Assembly: GCA_020025235.1 (NCBI GenBank)
Contig: JAHHSL010000001.1
Span: 182,470-246,469 of the forward strand
Direction: 5' to 3'
DNA: 64,000 nucleotides
DNA from: Ruthenibacterium sp.
GTDB lineage: Bacteria > Bacillota > Clostridia > Oscillospirales > Ruminococcaceae
Position numbers and translations under genes: made by a program. Shown here one piece after another: positions 7,500-16,530 of this stretch. Numbering within the stretch: the first letter of the stretch is position 1; each line of letters begins with the position of its first letter. The notes beneath the pieces are model-generated. The model searched no databases. It had not been told where the DNA came from and saw nothing but the letters and a program-made list of their open reading frames with translations.

Positions 7500-8702
7500 T
7501 TACTTTTCCGGCTCGGTCTCGGTTTCTTCGTTTTTTTCAGTTTCCGCCGTTTCTTCGGCTTTTGCCGTCTCTTCGGACGCCGGGGCATCCCCTGCCGTTT
7601 CGTCCGGCTGCGGCTTTTGCTCGTTTTCTTCCGGCTCGCTTTCTGCCGTTTCCGGTGCAGTGCTCTGCTCCGGTTCGGTCTCCGCCGTTTCCGGTTTCGT
7701 TTCCGGTTCTGCCGTCTCCTGCTGTTCGGCAGCACGGCGGCGTTCGATCTCTTCCTTGATCTGCTGATCGTTCATCGGCTTTTCGCCCAGAAGCCATTCA
7801 AATTCATATGCTTTTGCGGTTCCGTTTTCCTTGACGATCGCCGTATAGTGCACCTTCTGCGGAACACCGCGGTATTTGCGGCGCAGATAGACCCACAGGC
7901 AGAATGCGATCAGTACCGAAACCGCTGCGATCACCTGACTGATGCGGAATTTTCCGATCATCAGGCTGTCCGTGCGCATGCCTTCCACCACGAAGCGCTC
8001 GGCCCCGTACCACATGGCATACATCAGGATCAGTTCGCCGTCGAATTTGCGGTGCTTCATATACGCCCAAAGCAGGAAGAAGCCCAGCAGGCACCAGACG
8101 GATTCATACAAAAAGGTCGGATGCACCGGCATACCGGGGTCGACCATGATGCCCTGTGCCGCCAAAACCTCCTGCGTGCGGGCAAGATAATCGTGCGTAC
8201 CCTCGCTGTACATGCCCCACGGCATCGTGGTGTTGGTGCCGAAGGCTTCCTGATTGACAAAGTTGCCCCAGCGCCCGATGCCCTGCCCGAGCAGGAAGCC
8301 GATGCCCGCAAGGTCAAACATCGGCAGGATCGGAACCTTGCGCCAGCGGCAGGTGACGATCCCGCTGAGGAATGCACCGATCACCGCGCCGTAAATAGCA
8401 AGGCCGCCCAGACGGATATCGATCATCTCGCGCAGGCTCTCGTATTCAAACGGTGCCGTTGCAACGTAAAAGACACGCCCGCCGATGACCGCACATACCG
8501 TGCCGATGAGGATCACGTCCACCATGCGGTCTGCGTCGATGCCAAAGCTGCGGGAATAGTGGAACGCGAAGATAAGCGCCAGCGTAAGGCCGGTCGCGAT
8601 CAGGATGCCATACCAGTAGATCGGCATCCCGAACAGTGTAAATGCAACGCGGTTCAGCGTCAGTTCGATGCCAAGCCCCGGAAATGTTACATGGTTGATC
8701 AT
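7500..8702 (-). CDS. lgt: Prolipoprotein diacylglyceryl transferase with acidic C-terminal tail
   Basis: Lgt is a membrane enzyme that transfers diacylglycerol from phosphatidylglycerol to the lipobox cysteine of prolipoproteins. Several membrane helices fill the first 280 residues or so. The family signature reads GIGRWGNFVNQEAFG, and GGRVFYV carries another conserved arginine. Typical Lgt proteins end near residue 260-300. This one continues for about 110 residues of Glu, Thr, Pro and Ala with no recognisable fold, presumably in the cytoplasm. The ribosome site AAGGAAG is somewhat distant from the ATG. It follows the M16 peptidase pair by 24 bp. Confidence 0.95.
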   Translation of the reverse strand: MINHVTFPGLGIELTLNRVAFTLFGMPIYWYGILIATGLTLALIFAFHYSRSFGIDADRMVDVILIGTVCAVIGGRVFYVATAPFEYESLREMIDIRLGGLAIYGAVIGAFLSGIVTCRWRKVPILPMFDLAGIGFLLGQGIGRWGNFVNQEAFGTNTTMPWGMYSEGTHDYLARTQEVLAAQGIMVDPGMPVHPTFLYESVWCLLGFFLLWAYMKHRKFDGELILMYAMWYGAERFVVEGMRTDSLMIGKFRISQVIAAVSVLIAFCLWVYLRRKYRGVPQKVHYTAIVKENGTAKAYEFEWLLGEKPMNDQQIKEEIERRRAAEQQETAEPETKPETAETEPEQSTAPETAESEPEENEQKPQPDETAGDAPASEETAKAEETAETEKNEETETEPEK

Positions 8703-8726
8703 AATGAAATCCGAACTTCCTTTCTT

Positions 8727-10001
8727 TTACGGTTCCGCAATCGGACGGATCAGCACCGTTGCACTGCGTTCTTCACACAGCATGGTGTGCAGCGCCTCGT
8801 TCATATCCTCGATAGTCAGCTCCGCCAGCGTTTCGATTTCGTCCGCCGGGGAATGCCCGCGGAAGAACGACGACGCAAGCGCGCCTGCAACATCTTCTAC
8901 GTTTTCCAGATCCTGCACAAGCTCGCCGTACAGCTGATTTTTGCACAGGGTGAAAAGCTCCTCGTCCGCACCCTCGCGCTTCTGCCGCGCAATTTCCTCC
9001 AGCAGAAGGGTCCGCACCTGTTCCGGGTCGGAAACTTCGCCCCCGAACATGACGGAAAACGCACCGGGCAGACAGAGCAGTTCGCCCGAAAAGCCCGGGC
9101 TGACAAGCCCTTCGTCATAAAGGCGGCGGTAAAGCGGCGTCATGCTGCCGCAGATCAGCTCCGTCAGGATATCGCAGACCATTTCCGTTTTCAGCGTATC
9201 GCCCTGCGGCGGGGTCTCTTTAAACGCAATGCCGATCAGCGGCTTTGAAACCGCCATGGGGATCTCCTCATACCGCTTTGCAAGCTCCTGCGGCTCTTCG
9301 GGTGCGATGCGTTCGATCACACCCTGTCTGTCCGGGATCTGTGCACGCGCGCAGGCGGCAAGCACTTCTTCCATAGTCACGCTGCCCGCCACGGCCAGGA
9401 CCATATTCTGCGGGCGGTAAAACGCATCCGTACAGGCGTACAGCATTTCCGGCGTGATCTGCGCAATGCTTTCCACCGTGCCGGCAATGTCCTCGCGGAT
9501 CGGATGCTGCTGATACAAACAGCGGTACAAGCCGAAAATCAGCCGCCAGTCGGGCGAATCATCGTACTGCTTGATCTCCTGTCCGATGATCCCCTGCTCT
9601 TTTTCGACTGTCTGTGCCGTAAAATACGGGTGCGAAACAAAATCCAGAAGGATATCCAGATTTTCCGCCGCATTTCCGGACGAAGTGAAAATATAGCAGG
9701 TCTTGTCAAAACTGGTATAGGCGTTTGCAACAGCGCCTGTCTTGGCGTAAAGCGTAAAGGCGTCGCCTTTTTCGCTTTCAAACATTTTGTGCTCCAGAAA
9801 ATGCGCGATGCCCGCCGGAAGATCCATGCGCTTTCCATCTTTAATAAAGGCGTGGTCGATGCTGCCGAACTTTGTGCCGTATACGGCGTGCAGCCCCGTG
9901 AAGCCGGGCATGGTGTGCACGCGCACCGTCAGCCCGTTTTCCAACACCGTGCTCTCATAGGCGGCCGCCTCGCGCACGGCCTGCAGAGAGGAATTATTCA
10001 T
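8727..10001 (-). CDS. ymfH: M16 family zinc peptidase (YmfH-like, active partner)
   Basis: This is an insulinase-family metallopeptidase of 424 residues. The inverted zinc motif HxxEH is intact as HFLEH near residue 68, within GIAHFLEHKMFE. The second half is the weaker C-terminal M16 domain. The ATG lies inside the end of the upstream gene (8-bp overlap) behind an AAAGGAGGAG site, so the two are translationally coupled. In Gram-positive bacteria such pairs consist of one active and one inactive chain, and the active half is this one. The substrate is unknown. Confidence 0.88.
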   Translation of the reverse strand: MNNSSLQAVREAAAYESTVLENGLTVRVHTMPGFTGLHAVYGTKFGSIDHAFIKDGKRMDLPAGIAHFLEHKMFESEKGDAFTLYAKTGAVANAYTSFDKTCYIFTSSGNAAENLDILLDFVSHPYFTAQTVEKEQGIIGQEIKQYDDSPDWRLIFGLYRCLYQQHPIREDIAGTVESIAQITPEMLYACTDAFYRPQNMVLAVAGSVTMEEVLAACARAQIPDRQGVIERIAPEEPQELAKRYEEIPMAVSKPLIGIAFKETPPQGDTLKTEMVCDILTELICGSMTPLYRRLYDEGLVSPGFSGELLCLPGAFSVMFGGEVSDPEQVRTLLLEEIARQKREGADEELFTLCKNQLYGELVQDLENVEDVAGALASSFFRGHSPADEIETLAELTIEDMNEALHTMLCEERSATVLIRPIAEP

Positions 10002-11262
10002 CGGTCGGCTCCTCCTTTGTCAAAGTGTACGATACCGCAAGTGAAAAGCGGGACATGATGCGCTGCACATCCTGCGCCGTAACGGCTTCGACCTCACGCG
10101 CAACCTCCTGCGGCGTCTTTTCCCCGCCGCGCATGCGCTCGGAAAAATACCAGCTTTCCAGCCCGCGCAGCGAATCGCCGACAGCCGCAAGCTGATTTGT
10201 CAGTGCCAGCTTTGCCTCCTGCAGTTCCTGCTGCGAAACCGGCTTTTCGGAAATTTCGGCCAGCTCATGCAGGATCGACTGCTGTGTTTTCTGCGCGTTG
10301 CCGTGCTCGATGCCGCTGTCCACGCACAGAACGTTCGTCAGCGAAGTAAAGGACGAAGCGCAGTAATAGCAAAGGCTCTGCTTTTCGCGCACGTTCTGGA
10401 ACAGGCGCGAGGTGGGCAGCCCGCCAAAAATGGCAGAAGCCACGCGCAGTGCCGAAAGATCCTCCCGCCTGAAGCTTTCCTTCGGGGTGAACATCATGCA
10501 CAGCTTGCCCTGTACGGTCGCCATCGGCTCTTCGTAATATTCCGGCGTCTCCTTCGGGAAGGTGATCGCCTGCGGCAGCGTATCCGGTGTGCGCTCCACG
10601 CCTTCCAGTGCCGCGCAAAGGCTGCGCTGCACTTCCTCTTCCTGCGCGCCCAGAACATACACTTCGATCTGCGCATGGCGCAGCATATGGCGGTACGCCG
10701 CCGTTACGTCTTCAGCCGTCAGGCCGTCCAGTTCTTCGATATAGCCGTTGCGCTCCACACCCGCGGGGCTGTCCGCATACAGCCTGCGGCGCGTCTGGCG
10801 GATGCAGTAGCTGCGCTTTTCGTTTATTTCACCGACAAGCAGCTCCCGCAGCTGTTCTTTTTCGATTGCGACCGCTTCGCCGTCCAGTACGCCGTTTACG
10901 ATGTACGGGCGGAACGCCGTGCCGAATGCAATATCGGCATATTCGCGGCTGAGCGCTTCGTTTTCCAGTGCAAAGCGATCTTTGATGCCCGACACCGAAA
11001 CCGTCAGGATGCGGTTCTGCCCGCTCATGGTTCCGTCAACGGAAAGCGCCGCGCCGTAAAGACGCGCAAGGCGCTTGGAAAGCTCCGTCATATCGGGGCA
11101 GTCCGCATAGCCGCGTTCCAGCACCAGCGGCAGAACCGCTTCGGCCGTGGCGCGCTCTTTCGACGCGCGCCATATAAAATTGATCGAGATCCGGCAGCGG
11201 TTGAATTTTTCTGCCGGAAGAACCGTTACATGCGCACCGGGCGCAAGGGTGATTCGTTTCAT
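9994..11262 (-). CDS. ymfF: M16 family peptidase-like protein lacking the zinc motif (YmfF-like partner)
   Basis: The 422-residue chain has the two-domain M16 architecture, but the expected HxxEH position is replaced by a stretch around VLPLVLERGYADCP with no zinc ligands. It is therefore predicted catalytically inactive and probably pairs with the downstream active chain to form the proteolytic chamber. An AAGGACGG ribosome site precedes the ATG. It lies between the D,D-carboxypeptidase gene and ymfH, all in one direction. Pairing is inferred from the adjacent YmfF/YmfH arrangement in Bacillus relatives. Confidence 0.85.
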   Translation of the reverse strand: MKRITLAPGAHVTVLPAEKFNRCRISINFIWRASKERATAEAVLPLVLERGYADCPDMTELSKRLARLYGAALSVDGTMSGQNRILTVSVSGIKDRFALENEALSREYADIAFGTAFRPYIVNGVLDGEAVAIEKEQLRELLVGEINEKRSYCIRQTRRRLYADSPAGVERNGYIEELDGLTAEDVTAAYRHMLRHAQIEVYVLGAQEEEVQRSLCAALEGVERTPDTLPQAITFPKETPEYYEEPMATVQGKLCMMFTPKESFRREDLSALRVASAIFGGLPTSRLFQNVREKQSLCYYCASSFTSLTNVLCVDSGIEHGNAQKTQQSILHELAEISEKPVSQQELQEAKLALTNQLAAVGDSLRGLESWYFSERMRGGEKTPQEVAREVEAVTAQDVQRIMSRFSLAVSYTLTKEEPTDE

Positions 11263-11311
11263 TAAAACCGTCCTTTGATTTAAAATGTGTATCCGTTTTT
11301 CGGCGGCGGGC

Positions 11312-12226
11312 TTATTGCGTCATTCCAAGGTATTCTTCCAGGCTCAGCCCCAGCGCCATGATTTTCTTTGCATCCTCCGCGCCGACATAGCGGTAATGCC
11401 ACGGCTCGAACGATGTGCCGGTAAATTCCGTTTTATCCGCCGGATAGCGCAGGATGAAGCCGTAATCGGCGGCATGCGTTTTCAGCCAGACCGCCCAATC
11501 GCGTTCTTCCAATTCCCCGACAAGGTTGGCATTGATATCCTGTGCACCGACGATATCAACGGCAAGGCCCGTTTCATGTTCAGACGTGCCCGGCTCGTTG
11601 CGCCACTTTTTCGTTTCGGCAAAGGCTTCTTCCTCGCTCATTCCCTGCTGGATGTAATTCGCCTTCATGCTGTCAAACAGCTTTGTCTGTTCCTTTGTGG
11701 AACGGTATGCCGAACGCGCCACAAGCTCGATGCCGTCCGCCTTTGCCGCTTCAAACATTTCAAGCAGCTTTGCCGCCGCACGCTTTTCCATGAACTGCTG
11801 TCCGTTGCGGCTGTTTGCGCCGACGCTTTCCAGTTCCGGCTCATACCCTTCGGGCAGCGGGTGCGTGGTATTCGTCAGCAGCAGGCTCCACAGTTCGGGG
11901 TCTGCCGGTTTGGCAGGATCGGCCGCCGGCTGTGCCGGTTCCGCTTCGCTTTCGCTGTCCTGCGCACTTTCAGAGACGATTTCGGAGACGCTTTTCCCCG
12001 AACCGGAGCTTTCCTGCGAACCGCGCAGCGCACCGGAAATGCTCGTCACGATAAAGTAAACACCGAACACGGCAAAAAACGACAGCACGGCAAGCACCGT
12101 CATAAGGATATGATATCTGCGCATCGCCTTTTGGCGCAGGATCTCTTTCTGCCTGCGGCGCTCCGCTGCTCTGGCCCTTACTTCCGCCGATTGCGGTGCA
12201 CGGGGCGTATTCGGTTCGTTCTGCAT
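11312..12226 (-). CDS. D-alanyl-D-alanine carboxypeptidase, M15B (VanY type), membrane-anchored
   Basis: This zinc D,D-carboxypeptidase trims the terminal D-Ala from peptidoglycan stem peptides. A short basic cytoplasmic segment precedes a single membrane helix (about residues 38-60), then a Ser/Glu linker and the M15B domain. Key motifs are SAYRSTKEQ, GTSEHETGLAVD (zinc His and Asp) and EPWHYRYVG (third zinc ligand, WHY). I start it at the ATG at 12226, which follows AAAGGAG with good spacing; an in-frame ATG 20 codons upstream has no such site. A second, much longer member of this family lies at 24-27 kb. VanY proteins here need not mean glycopeptide resistance, since no vanHAX genes are present. 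Confidence 0.88.
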   Translation of the reverse strand: MQNEPNTPRAPQSAEVRARAAERRRQKEILRQKAMRRYHILMTVLAVLSFFAVFGVYFIVTSISGALRGSQESSGSGKSVSEIVSESAQDSESEAEPAQPAADPAKPADPELWSLLLTNTTHPLPEGYEPELESVGANSRNGQQFMEKRAAAKLLEMFEAAKADGIELVARSAYRSTKEQTKLFDSMKANYIQQGMSEEEAFAETKKWRNEPGTSEHETGLAVDIVGAQDINANLVGELEERDWAVWLKTHAADYGFILRYPADKTEFTGTSFEPWHYRYVGAEDAKKIMALGLSLEEYLGMTQ

Positions 12227-12283
12227 GAAAATTCTCCTTTTCCGTCCGGAATGCTTTTCTTCGGCATGCAGCTTTTCACTGCA

Positions 12284-12332
12284 CAAAAGGCAGGCGTTTC
12301 CGGTTCTGTATCCGGAAAATGCCTGCCTTTTA
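12284..12332 (-). terminator. Intrinsic terminator of the threonine-branch operon
   Basis: AAAAGGCAGGC pairs with GCCTGCCTTTT, with an inner TCCGG/CCGGA extension. It lies directly after lysC and before the carboxypeptidase gene. Confidence 0.75.
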
Positions 12333-12387
12333 TTATAGCCTTTCTGCGGTCTGCTGTCTACCGGCGCAGACTTTTTTCACACTCTTT

Positions 12388-13593
12388 TCAAGAGAGGAAC
12401 GCATCGTGCAGCGCCTGCACGGCACGGTCCGCTTCAGACTCTGCGATCAGGACGGAAATCTTGATTTCACTTGTCGAGATCATGCGGATGTTGATATTGC
12501 TCTCATACAGGGCTTCAAACATGCGGGAGGCAATGCCGGAATGGCTCTGCATGCCCGCACCGACAACACTCACCTTTGCCACGTTTTTGTCCACGCTGAC
12601 GCTGCGCCCGCCAAAGCGCGGCAGGTATTCCGTCAGCACCGAAACGGCGGTGTCCGCATCCGGCTCCGGCACCGTGAAAATGACGTCTTTGCAGTCCGGC
12701 TTGCCCGAAGACTGCAAAATCACATCAACGTTGATGTTCTTCTGCGCCATAAGGCTGAAAATCTTAAAGGATGCGCCGGGCACATCGGGCACTTCCAGAA
12801 CATTGATGACAGCGACATTTTTATCCTTTGTCACCCCTTTGATGAGCATACCTTCCACGTCTGTGACCTCCTTCACGATCGTTCCCGGTTTATCCGTCAG
12901 CGAAGAGCGAACCTCGAGACATACCGAATATTTTTTTGCAAGCTCCACGCTGCGGCTGTTGAGCACCTGTGCGCCGAGCGTTGCAAGTTCCAGCATTTCG
13001 TCAAATGTGATCTCATCCAGCCTGCGCGCGTTGGGCACAAGCCGCGGATCGGCAGTGTACACGCCGTCCACATCGGTGTAGATGCAGCACCGTTCCGCAT
13101 GCAGCGCCGCCGCGATCGCAACCGCGCTGGTATCCGAGCCGCCGCGCCCGAGCGTTGTGATGTCGTCATACTGGTTGACGCCCTGAAAGCCCGTCACCAC
13201 CACAACACGGTTGCGGGAAAGTTCGCTTTCAATGCGTTCGGTATCCAGCATCCGGATGCGCGCACTCATGTAGGTGCGGTCTGTCTGAAAGCCCGCCTGC
13301 CGCCCCGTCAGGCTGATTGCGGGGCAGCCGAGCGTCTCGAGCGCCATTGCCAGCAGCGCTGCGCTGATCTGTTCGCCCGTCGAAAGCAGCATATCCATTT
13401 CCCGCTTGGACGGGTCATGGGTGATCTCGCCCGCTTTTTCGATCAGATCATCCGTGGTATCCCCCTGTGCCGAAACCACGGTGACAACGTCATTTCCCTC
13501 GTTGCGCCAGCGTCCGATGATGCGCGCCGCATTAAAGATATGCTCCCGATCCTTTACGGAGGAGCCGCCGAACTTGAGTACGATCAATGCCAT
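12388..13593 (-). CDS. lysC: Aspartate kinase with tandem ACT domains
   Basis: The enzyme phosphorylates aspartate, the first step toward Lys, Thr and Met. The protein starts MALIVLKFGGSSV, the aspartokinase nucleotide-binding motif, and VVTGFQG and GRGGSDTSAVAIA follow in the kinase domain. Two ACT domains fill the C-terminal 140 residues, so feedback inhibition by Lys and/or Thr is likely; which effector is unclear. I place the start at 13593 behind GGGGGAAAG, not at the upstream in-frame ATG. It is the last gene of the operon ACT protein-hom-thrB-lysC. Confidence 0.95.
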   Translation of the reverse strand: MALIVLKFGGSSVKDREHIFNAARIIGRWRNEGNDVVTVVSAQGDTTDDLIEKAGEITHDPSKREMDMLLSTGEQISAALLAMALETLGCPAISLTGRQAGFQTDRTYMSARIRMLDTERIESELSRNRVVVVTGFQGVNQYDDITTLGRGGSDTSAVAIAAALHAERCCIYTDVDGVYTADPRLVPNARRLDEITFDEMLELATLGAQVLNSRSVELAKKYSVCLEVRSSLTDKPGTIVKEVTDVEGMLIKGVTKDKNVAVINVLEVPDVPGASFKIFSLMAQKNINVDVILQSSGKPDCKDVIFTVPEPDADTAVSVLTEYLPRFGGRSVSVDKNVAKVSVVGAGMQSHSGIASRMFEALYESNINIRMISTSEIKISVLIAESEADRAVQALHDAFLS

Positions 13594-13644
13594 ATCTCTC
13601 TTTCCCCCTTCACGCTGAATGCCTTTTCTCTGCAACCCTCTTTT

Positions 13645-14538
13645 TTATAAAACCACTGCGCCCTGCTGATCCGCCGAAAGGCGGCGCAGTTCAAACCGGC
13701 GCATTGCACGGCTCTCTGTAAGCCTGTGCTGTGCCGCGCTGAAAAACGCATCTGCGTTTTCGCTTTTTACCGCGGTAAGGATCGTCGGCCCTGCCCCGCT
13801 GATGCACACGGCCGCCGCACCGGATGCCCGTGCCGCTTCAAACACTTCGTCTGCGCCTTCGATCAGGCTCATGCGGTACGGCTGATGCAGCTTATCCTGC
13901 ATGGCGGTTTCCAGAAGATCATACCGCTTTTCGCAAAAGGCCGCCGCCAGCAGCGCCGCACGCTGTACATTGAACACAGCATCCGCATGCTCTACTTTGC
14001 CGGGCAGCACCGCGCGTGCCTTTTTCGTCAGCAGCGGGAAATCCGGAATGAACACTCCGAAGCAGAGTTCCTCCGCGATTTCCTTTTTCACGGCGAAAAC
14101 GTGTCCGTCCCGGCACGCGGATACCACAAACCCGCCCAAAAGCGCCGGTGCAGCATTATCCGGATGCCCTTCCAGCTGTACGGCAAGGTTCAGGACGTCC
14201 TGCTCCGAAAGCGGTTTGCCCAAAAGCGCGTTTGCGCCCAGCACACCCGCCGCGATGCACGCACTGCTGGAGCCCAGCCCCCGCGCCATGGGAATGGCGT
14301 TCGTCTGCACGATGCGCATGCCGCAGAGCTTTTTTCCGCACTGTTCGTACACGGCGCGTGCACTGCGGAAAATCAGGTTCTGTTCCGTTGCGGGGACGCT
14401 TGTTCCGTCCGATGCGGAAATATCAACGCCGTCCCATTCCTCCATGGCGGCGGTGTTATACAGCGAAAGCGCAATGCCGCAGGTATCAAAGCCCGAACCG
14501 AGATTTGCGCTTGTCGCGGGAACGCGGACTGTAACCAT
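13645..14538 (-). CDS. thrB: Homoserine kinase (GHMP family)
   Basis: ThrB phosphorylates homoserine for threonine synthesis. It begins MVTVRVPATSANLGSGFD, the GHMP N-terminal motif, and has the ATP-binding loop PMARGLGSSSACIAAG. A third GHMP motif, SGAGPTI, lies near the C-terminus. The length of 297 residues is normal. An AGGAGGGG site precedes the ATG, and hom ends 9 bp upstream. Threonine synthase (thrC) is not in this window. Confidence 0.96.
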   Translation of the reverse strand: MVTVRVPATSANLGSGFDTCGIALSLYNTAAMEEWDGVDISASDGTSVPATEQNLIFRSARAVYEQCGKKLCGMRIVQTNAIPMARGLGSSSACIAAGVLGANALLGKPLSEQDVLNLAVQLEGHPDNAAPALLGGFVVSACRDGHVFAVKKEIAEELCFGVFIPDFPLLTKKARAVLPGKVEHADAVFNVQRAALLAAAFCEKRYDLLETAMQDKLHQPYRMSLIEGADEVFEAARASGAAAVCISGAGPTILTAVKSENADAFFSAAQHRLTESRAMRRFELRRLSADQQGAVVL

Positions 14539-14547
14539 GTGCCCCTC

Positions 14548-15780
14548 CTACTTTTCCAGATGACGGAGAATGACGCCGACCTGCACGCCCGCCGACTGTG
14601 CGGTGCGGCAGATCGCATTGATTTCCCGCTCGGTGATATCGCGCACGGTGAACATCGTTTCACCGCCGGACGCCTCCAGCATTTCGATTTCATCCCCGAA
14701 CAGATCGCGGGAAACCGCAGGCGTTGCATTGGCAAGCCGGACGTAGTAATCGCCTTTTTCCGGATTTTCATATACGCCTTCGATCGGTGCGGATTCCTGC
14801 CAGAACAGGCTGTCGTGGATCTCGACGCCGTTTTTCAGCGCGTCGATGATATCCGCCACCACTGCGCTTGCCGTGGGCAGCTTTCCGGCGCCCTTGCCGT
14901 AAAACACGACTTCGCCGAGCATATCGCCTTCCACCAGCACCGCGTTAAAGACATCCTCCACACCCGCAAGCTGATTGTGGTTGGGCACGAGCATCGGCTC
15001 CACGCCAAGCGCCGCCGTGCCGTCTTCCTGACGGTTGGCCCATGCGATCAGGTGCACCGCCGCATTCTGACGCGCCGCCAATGCCATATCCTGCACGGTG
15101 ATCGCGCGGATCCCGCGTGTAGGTACGTTCTGCGGGAAAAAGTGCCGCCCGAAGGCAAGGCTTGCCAGAATGGAAATTTTCCGCTGCGCGTCCAGACCAT
15201 CCACATCGTCCGACGGATCGCGCGTTTCCGCATAGCCAAGGCTCTGTGCCAAAGCAAGCGCAGAATCGAAGTCCATATTCTCATGCGCCATTTTCGTCAG
15301 CATGAAATTGGTTGTGCCGTTGACGATGCCCGCGATGCGCGTGATGACATTCGCCGCAAGGCACTGATGCATCGGCGTGATGATCGGCGTTCCGCCGCCG
15401 ACGCTCGCTTCAAACAGATAACATACGCCGCAGCGCCGCGCAATGCTCAAAAGTTCTGCCCCGCGCTTTGCCACCAGTTCTTTATTGGAGGTGATGACGT
15501 GACGACCGCTTTCCAGTGCCGCCTTAACATAGCGGTATGCCGGTTCCACACCGCCGATCGTCTCGACCACCACCGAAATTTCCGGGTCATTCAGGATCAC
15601 ATCAATATCCTTCACAAACAGCTGTGCATCCGGATGCTGTGAAAAATCGCGGATATCACAGATGTATTTCACTTCGACCGGCCCGCCCGCGCGCCGTGCA
15701 ATGCTGGCGGCATTGCGCCGCAGCACCTCCAGCACGCCGCTGCCGACCGTGCCAAAGCCTAGGATCGCCACTTTTGCCAT
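14548..15780 (-). CDS. hom: Homoserine dehydrogenase with C-terminal ACT domain
   Basis: The product reduces aspartate semialdehyde to homoserine with NAD(P)H. The Rossmann motif is ILGFGTVGSGV at the N-terminus. The substrate domain includes GIVNGTTNFMLTKM and the DPSDDVDGLDAQRK stretch with catalytic Asp/Lys residues. An ACT domain lies in the last 80 or so residues, consistent with threonine feedback. Length is 410. A GGAGGAAC site precedes the ATG. It sits between the ACT-domain protein gene and thrB in one operon. Confidence 0.96.
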   Translation of the reverse strand: MAKVAILGFGTVGSGVLEVLRRNAASIARRAGGPVEVKYICDIRDFSQHPDAQLFVKDIDVILNDPEISVVVETIGGVEPAYRYVKAALESGRHVITSNKELVAKRGAELLSIARRCGVCYLFEASVGGGTPIITPMHQCLAANVITRIAGIVNGTTNFMLTKMAHENMDFDSALALAQSLGYAETRDPSDDVDGLDAQRKISILASLAFGRHFFPQNVPTRGIRAITVQDMALAARQNAAVHLIAWANRQEDGTAALGVEPMLVPNHNQLAGVEDVFNAVLVEGDMLGEVVFYGKGAGKLPTASAVVADIIDALKNGVEIHDSLFWQESAPIEGVYENPEKGDYYVRLANATPAVSRDLFGDEIEMLEASGGETMFTVRDITEREINAICRTAQSAGVQVGVILRHLEK

Positions 15781-15829
15781 ATCGTTCCTCCGTATCTGTT
15801 TTGCAAAACGTTCTGCGTTCGCTTTCCTG

Positions 15830-16264
15830 TTATACGCCGCGGCGGATATCCACGACCGTGCGCTGTTTTTTCAGCTGTTCCAGCATTTCGGCAAGCGCCA
15901 TGCGCATCCCGCCGGTGCGGATCGAAACGGCAACCTGTGCCGCCCCGTTTTCCGGCGCCGCCTGATTGATCGTGACGACCGAAGCCCCTGCCTCCGACAT
16001 CCCTGCCAGCAGGTTCTGCAGCGCACCGGTTTCATCCAGCAGCGTTGCGTTTACCGTCAGCACTTCCTTGCTGTTTTCCGCATCAAAAATGCAGTCCTTA
16101 TACTTATAGAATGCACTTCGCGACAAATCTGCCATTTTTGTTGCGGCCGATACGTTGCGTGCTTCGCCCGAGGCCAGAAGCTCCTTTGCCCGGAGCACCT
16201 TCAAAAAAACCTCCGGCAGCACACTGACGTCTACCAGCAAAAATCTTCGCTCTGATTTACCCAT
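15830..16264 (-). CDS. ACT domain-containing protein, UPF0735/PheB type
   Basis: The 144-residue protein has an N-terminal helical segment resembling a helix-turn-helix (NVSAATKMADLSRSAFYKY) and a C-terminal ACT domain. Relatives often sit beside homoserine dehydrogenase or aromatic amino-acid genes and are thought to sense amino acids. The start at 16264 (MGKSERRF) follows GGGGGAT; an in-frame ATG 11 codons earlier has no site. It is the first gene of the threonine-branch operon behind a clear promoter, so an operon-specific sensing role is plausible but unproven. Confidence 0.85.
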   Translation of the reverse strand: MGKSERRFLLVDVSVLPEVFLKVLRAKELLASGEARNVSAATKMADLSRSAFYKYKDCIFDAENSKEVLTVNATLLDETGALQNLLAGMSEAGASVVTINQAAPENGAAQVAVSIRTGGMRMALAEMLEQLKKQRTVVDIRRGV

Positions 16265-16314
16265 TTCCAATCCCCCGTGTTCGCTGTATGTATACACTTG
16301 TATGCAATGTAGCT

Positions 16315-16343
16315 ACTATACCACATTTTTTCGTATGGAACAA
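16315..16343 (-). promoter_or_regulatory. Sigma-A-type promoter of the threonine-branch operon
   Basis: On the minus strand, TTGTTC, an exact 17-bp spacer and TATAGT precede the operon. Short inverted words (TGTATACA and relatives) lie just downstream, around 16285-16307, and could be an operator. Confidence 0.75.
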
Positions 16344-16438
16344 GCGCTTTTTTCTTCTGTCTGCATTTTGTAACATTTTGTCCGAAACCCTGTGTTTTCA
16401 GCCGCCCTGCAAAGGCATTATGCCAAACGCCCGCAAAC

Positions 16439-16484
16439 ACAAAAGCGGCCGACGGTCCCGTGGGGGACCGCCGGCCGCTTTTTT
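16439..16484 (-). terminator. Strong intrinsic terminator after the PBP gene
   Basis: A stem of about 19 bp, AAAAGCGGCCGACGGTCCC against GGGACCGCCGGCCGCTTTT, has one mismatch and T-runs on both sides. It ends the penicillin-binding protein transcript and insulates it from the threonine operon promoter. Confidence 0.85.
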
Positions 16485-16530
16485 CATTTTGCTGTTCTGT
16501 CGCCCTGCCGGTTCTTTTCGGCAGAACGGT

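Noticed and set aside
11312..12226. VanY-type carboxypeptidase as a vancomycin resistance gene
   Set aside because: No vanH, vanA/B-type ligase, vanX or vanRS genes are near. The family is a normal cell-wall enzyme in this group.
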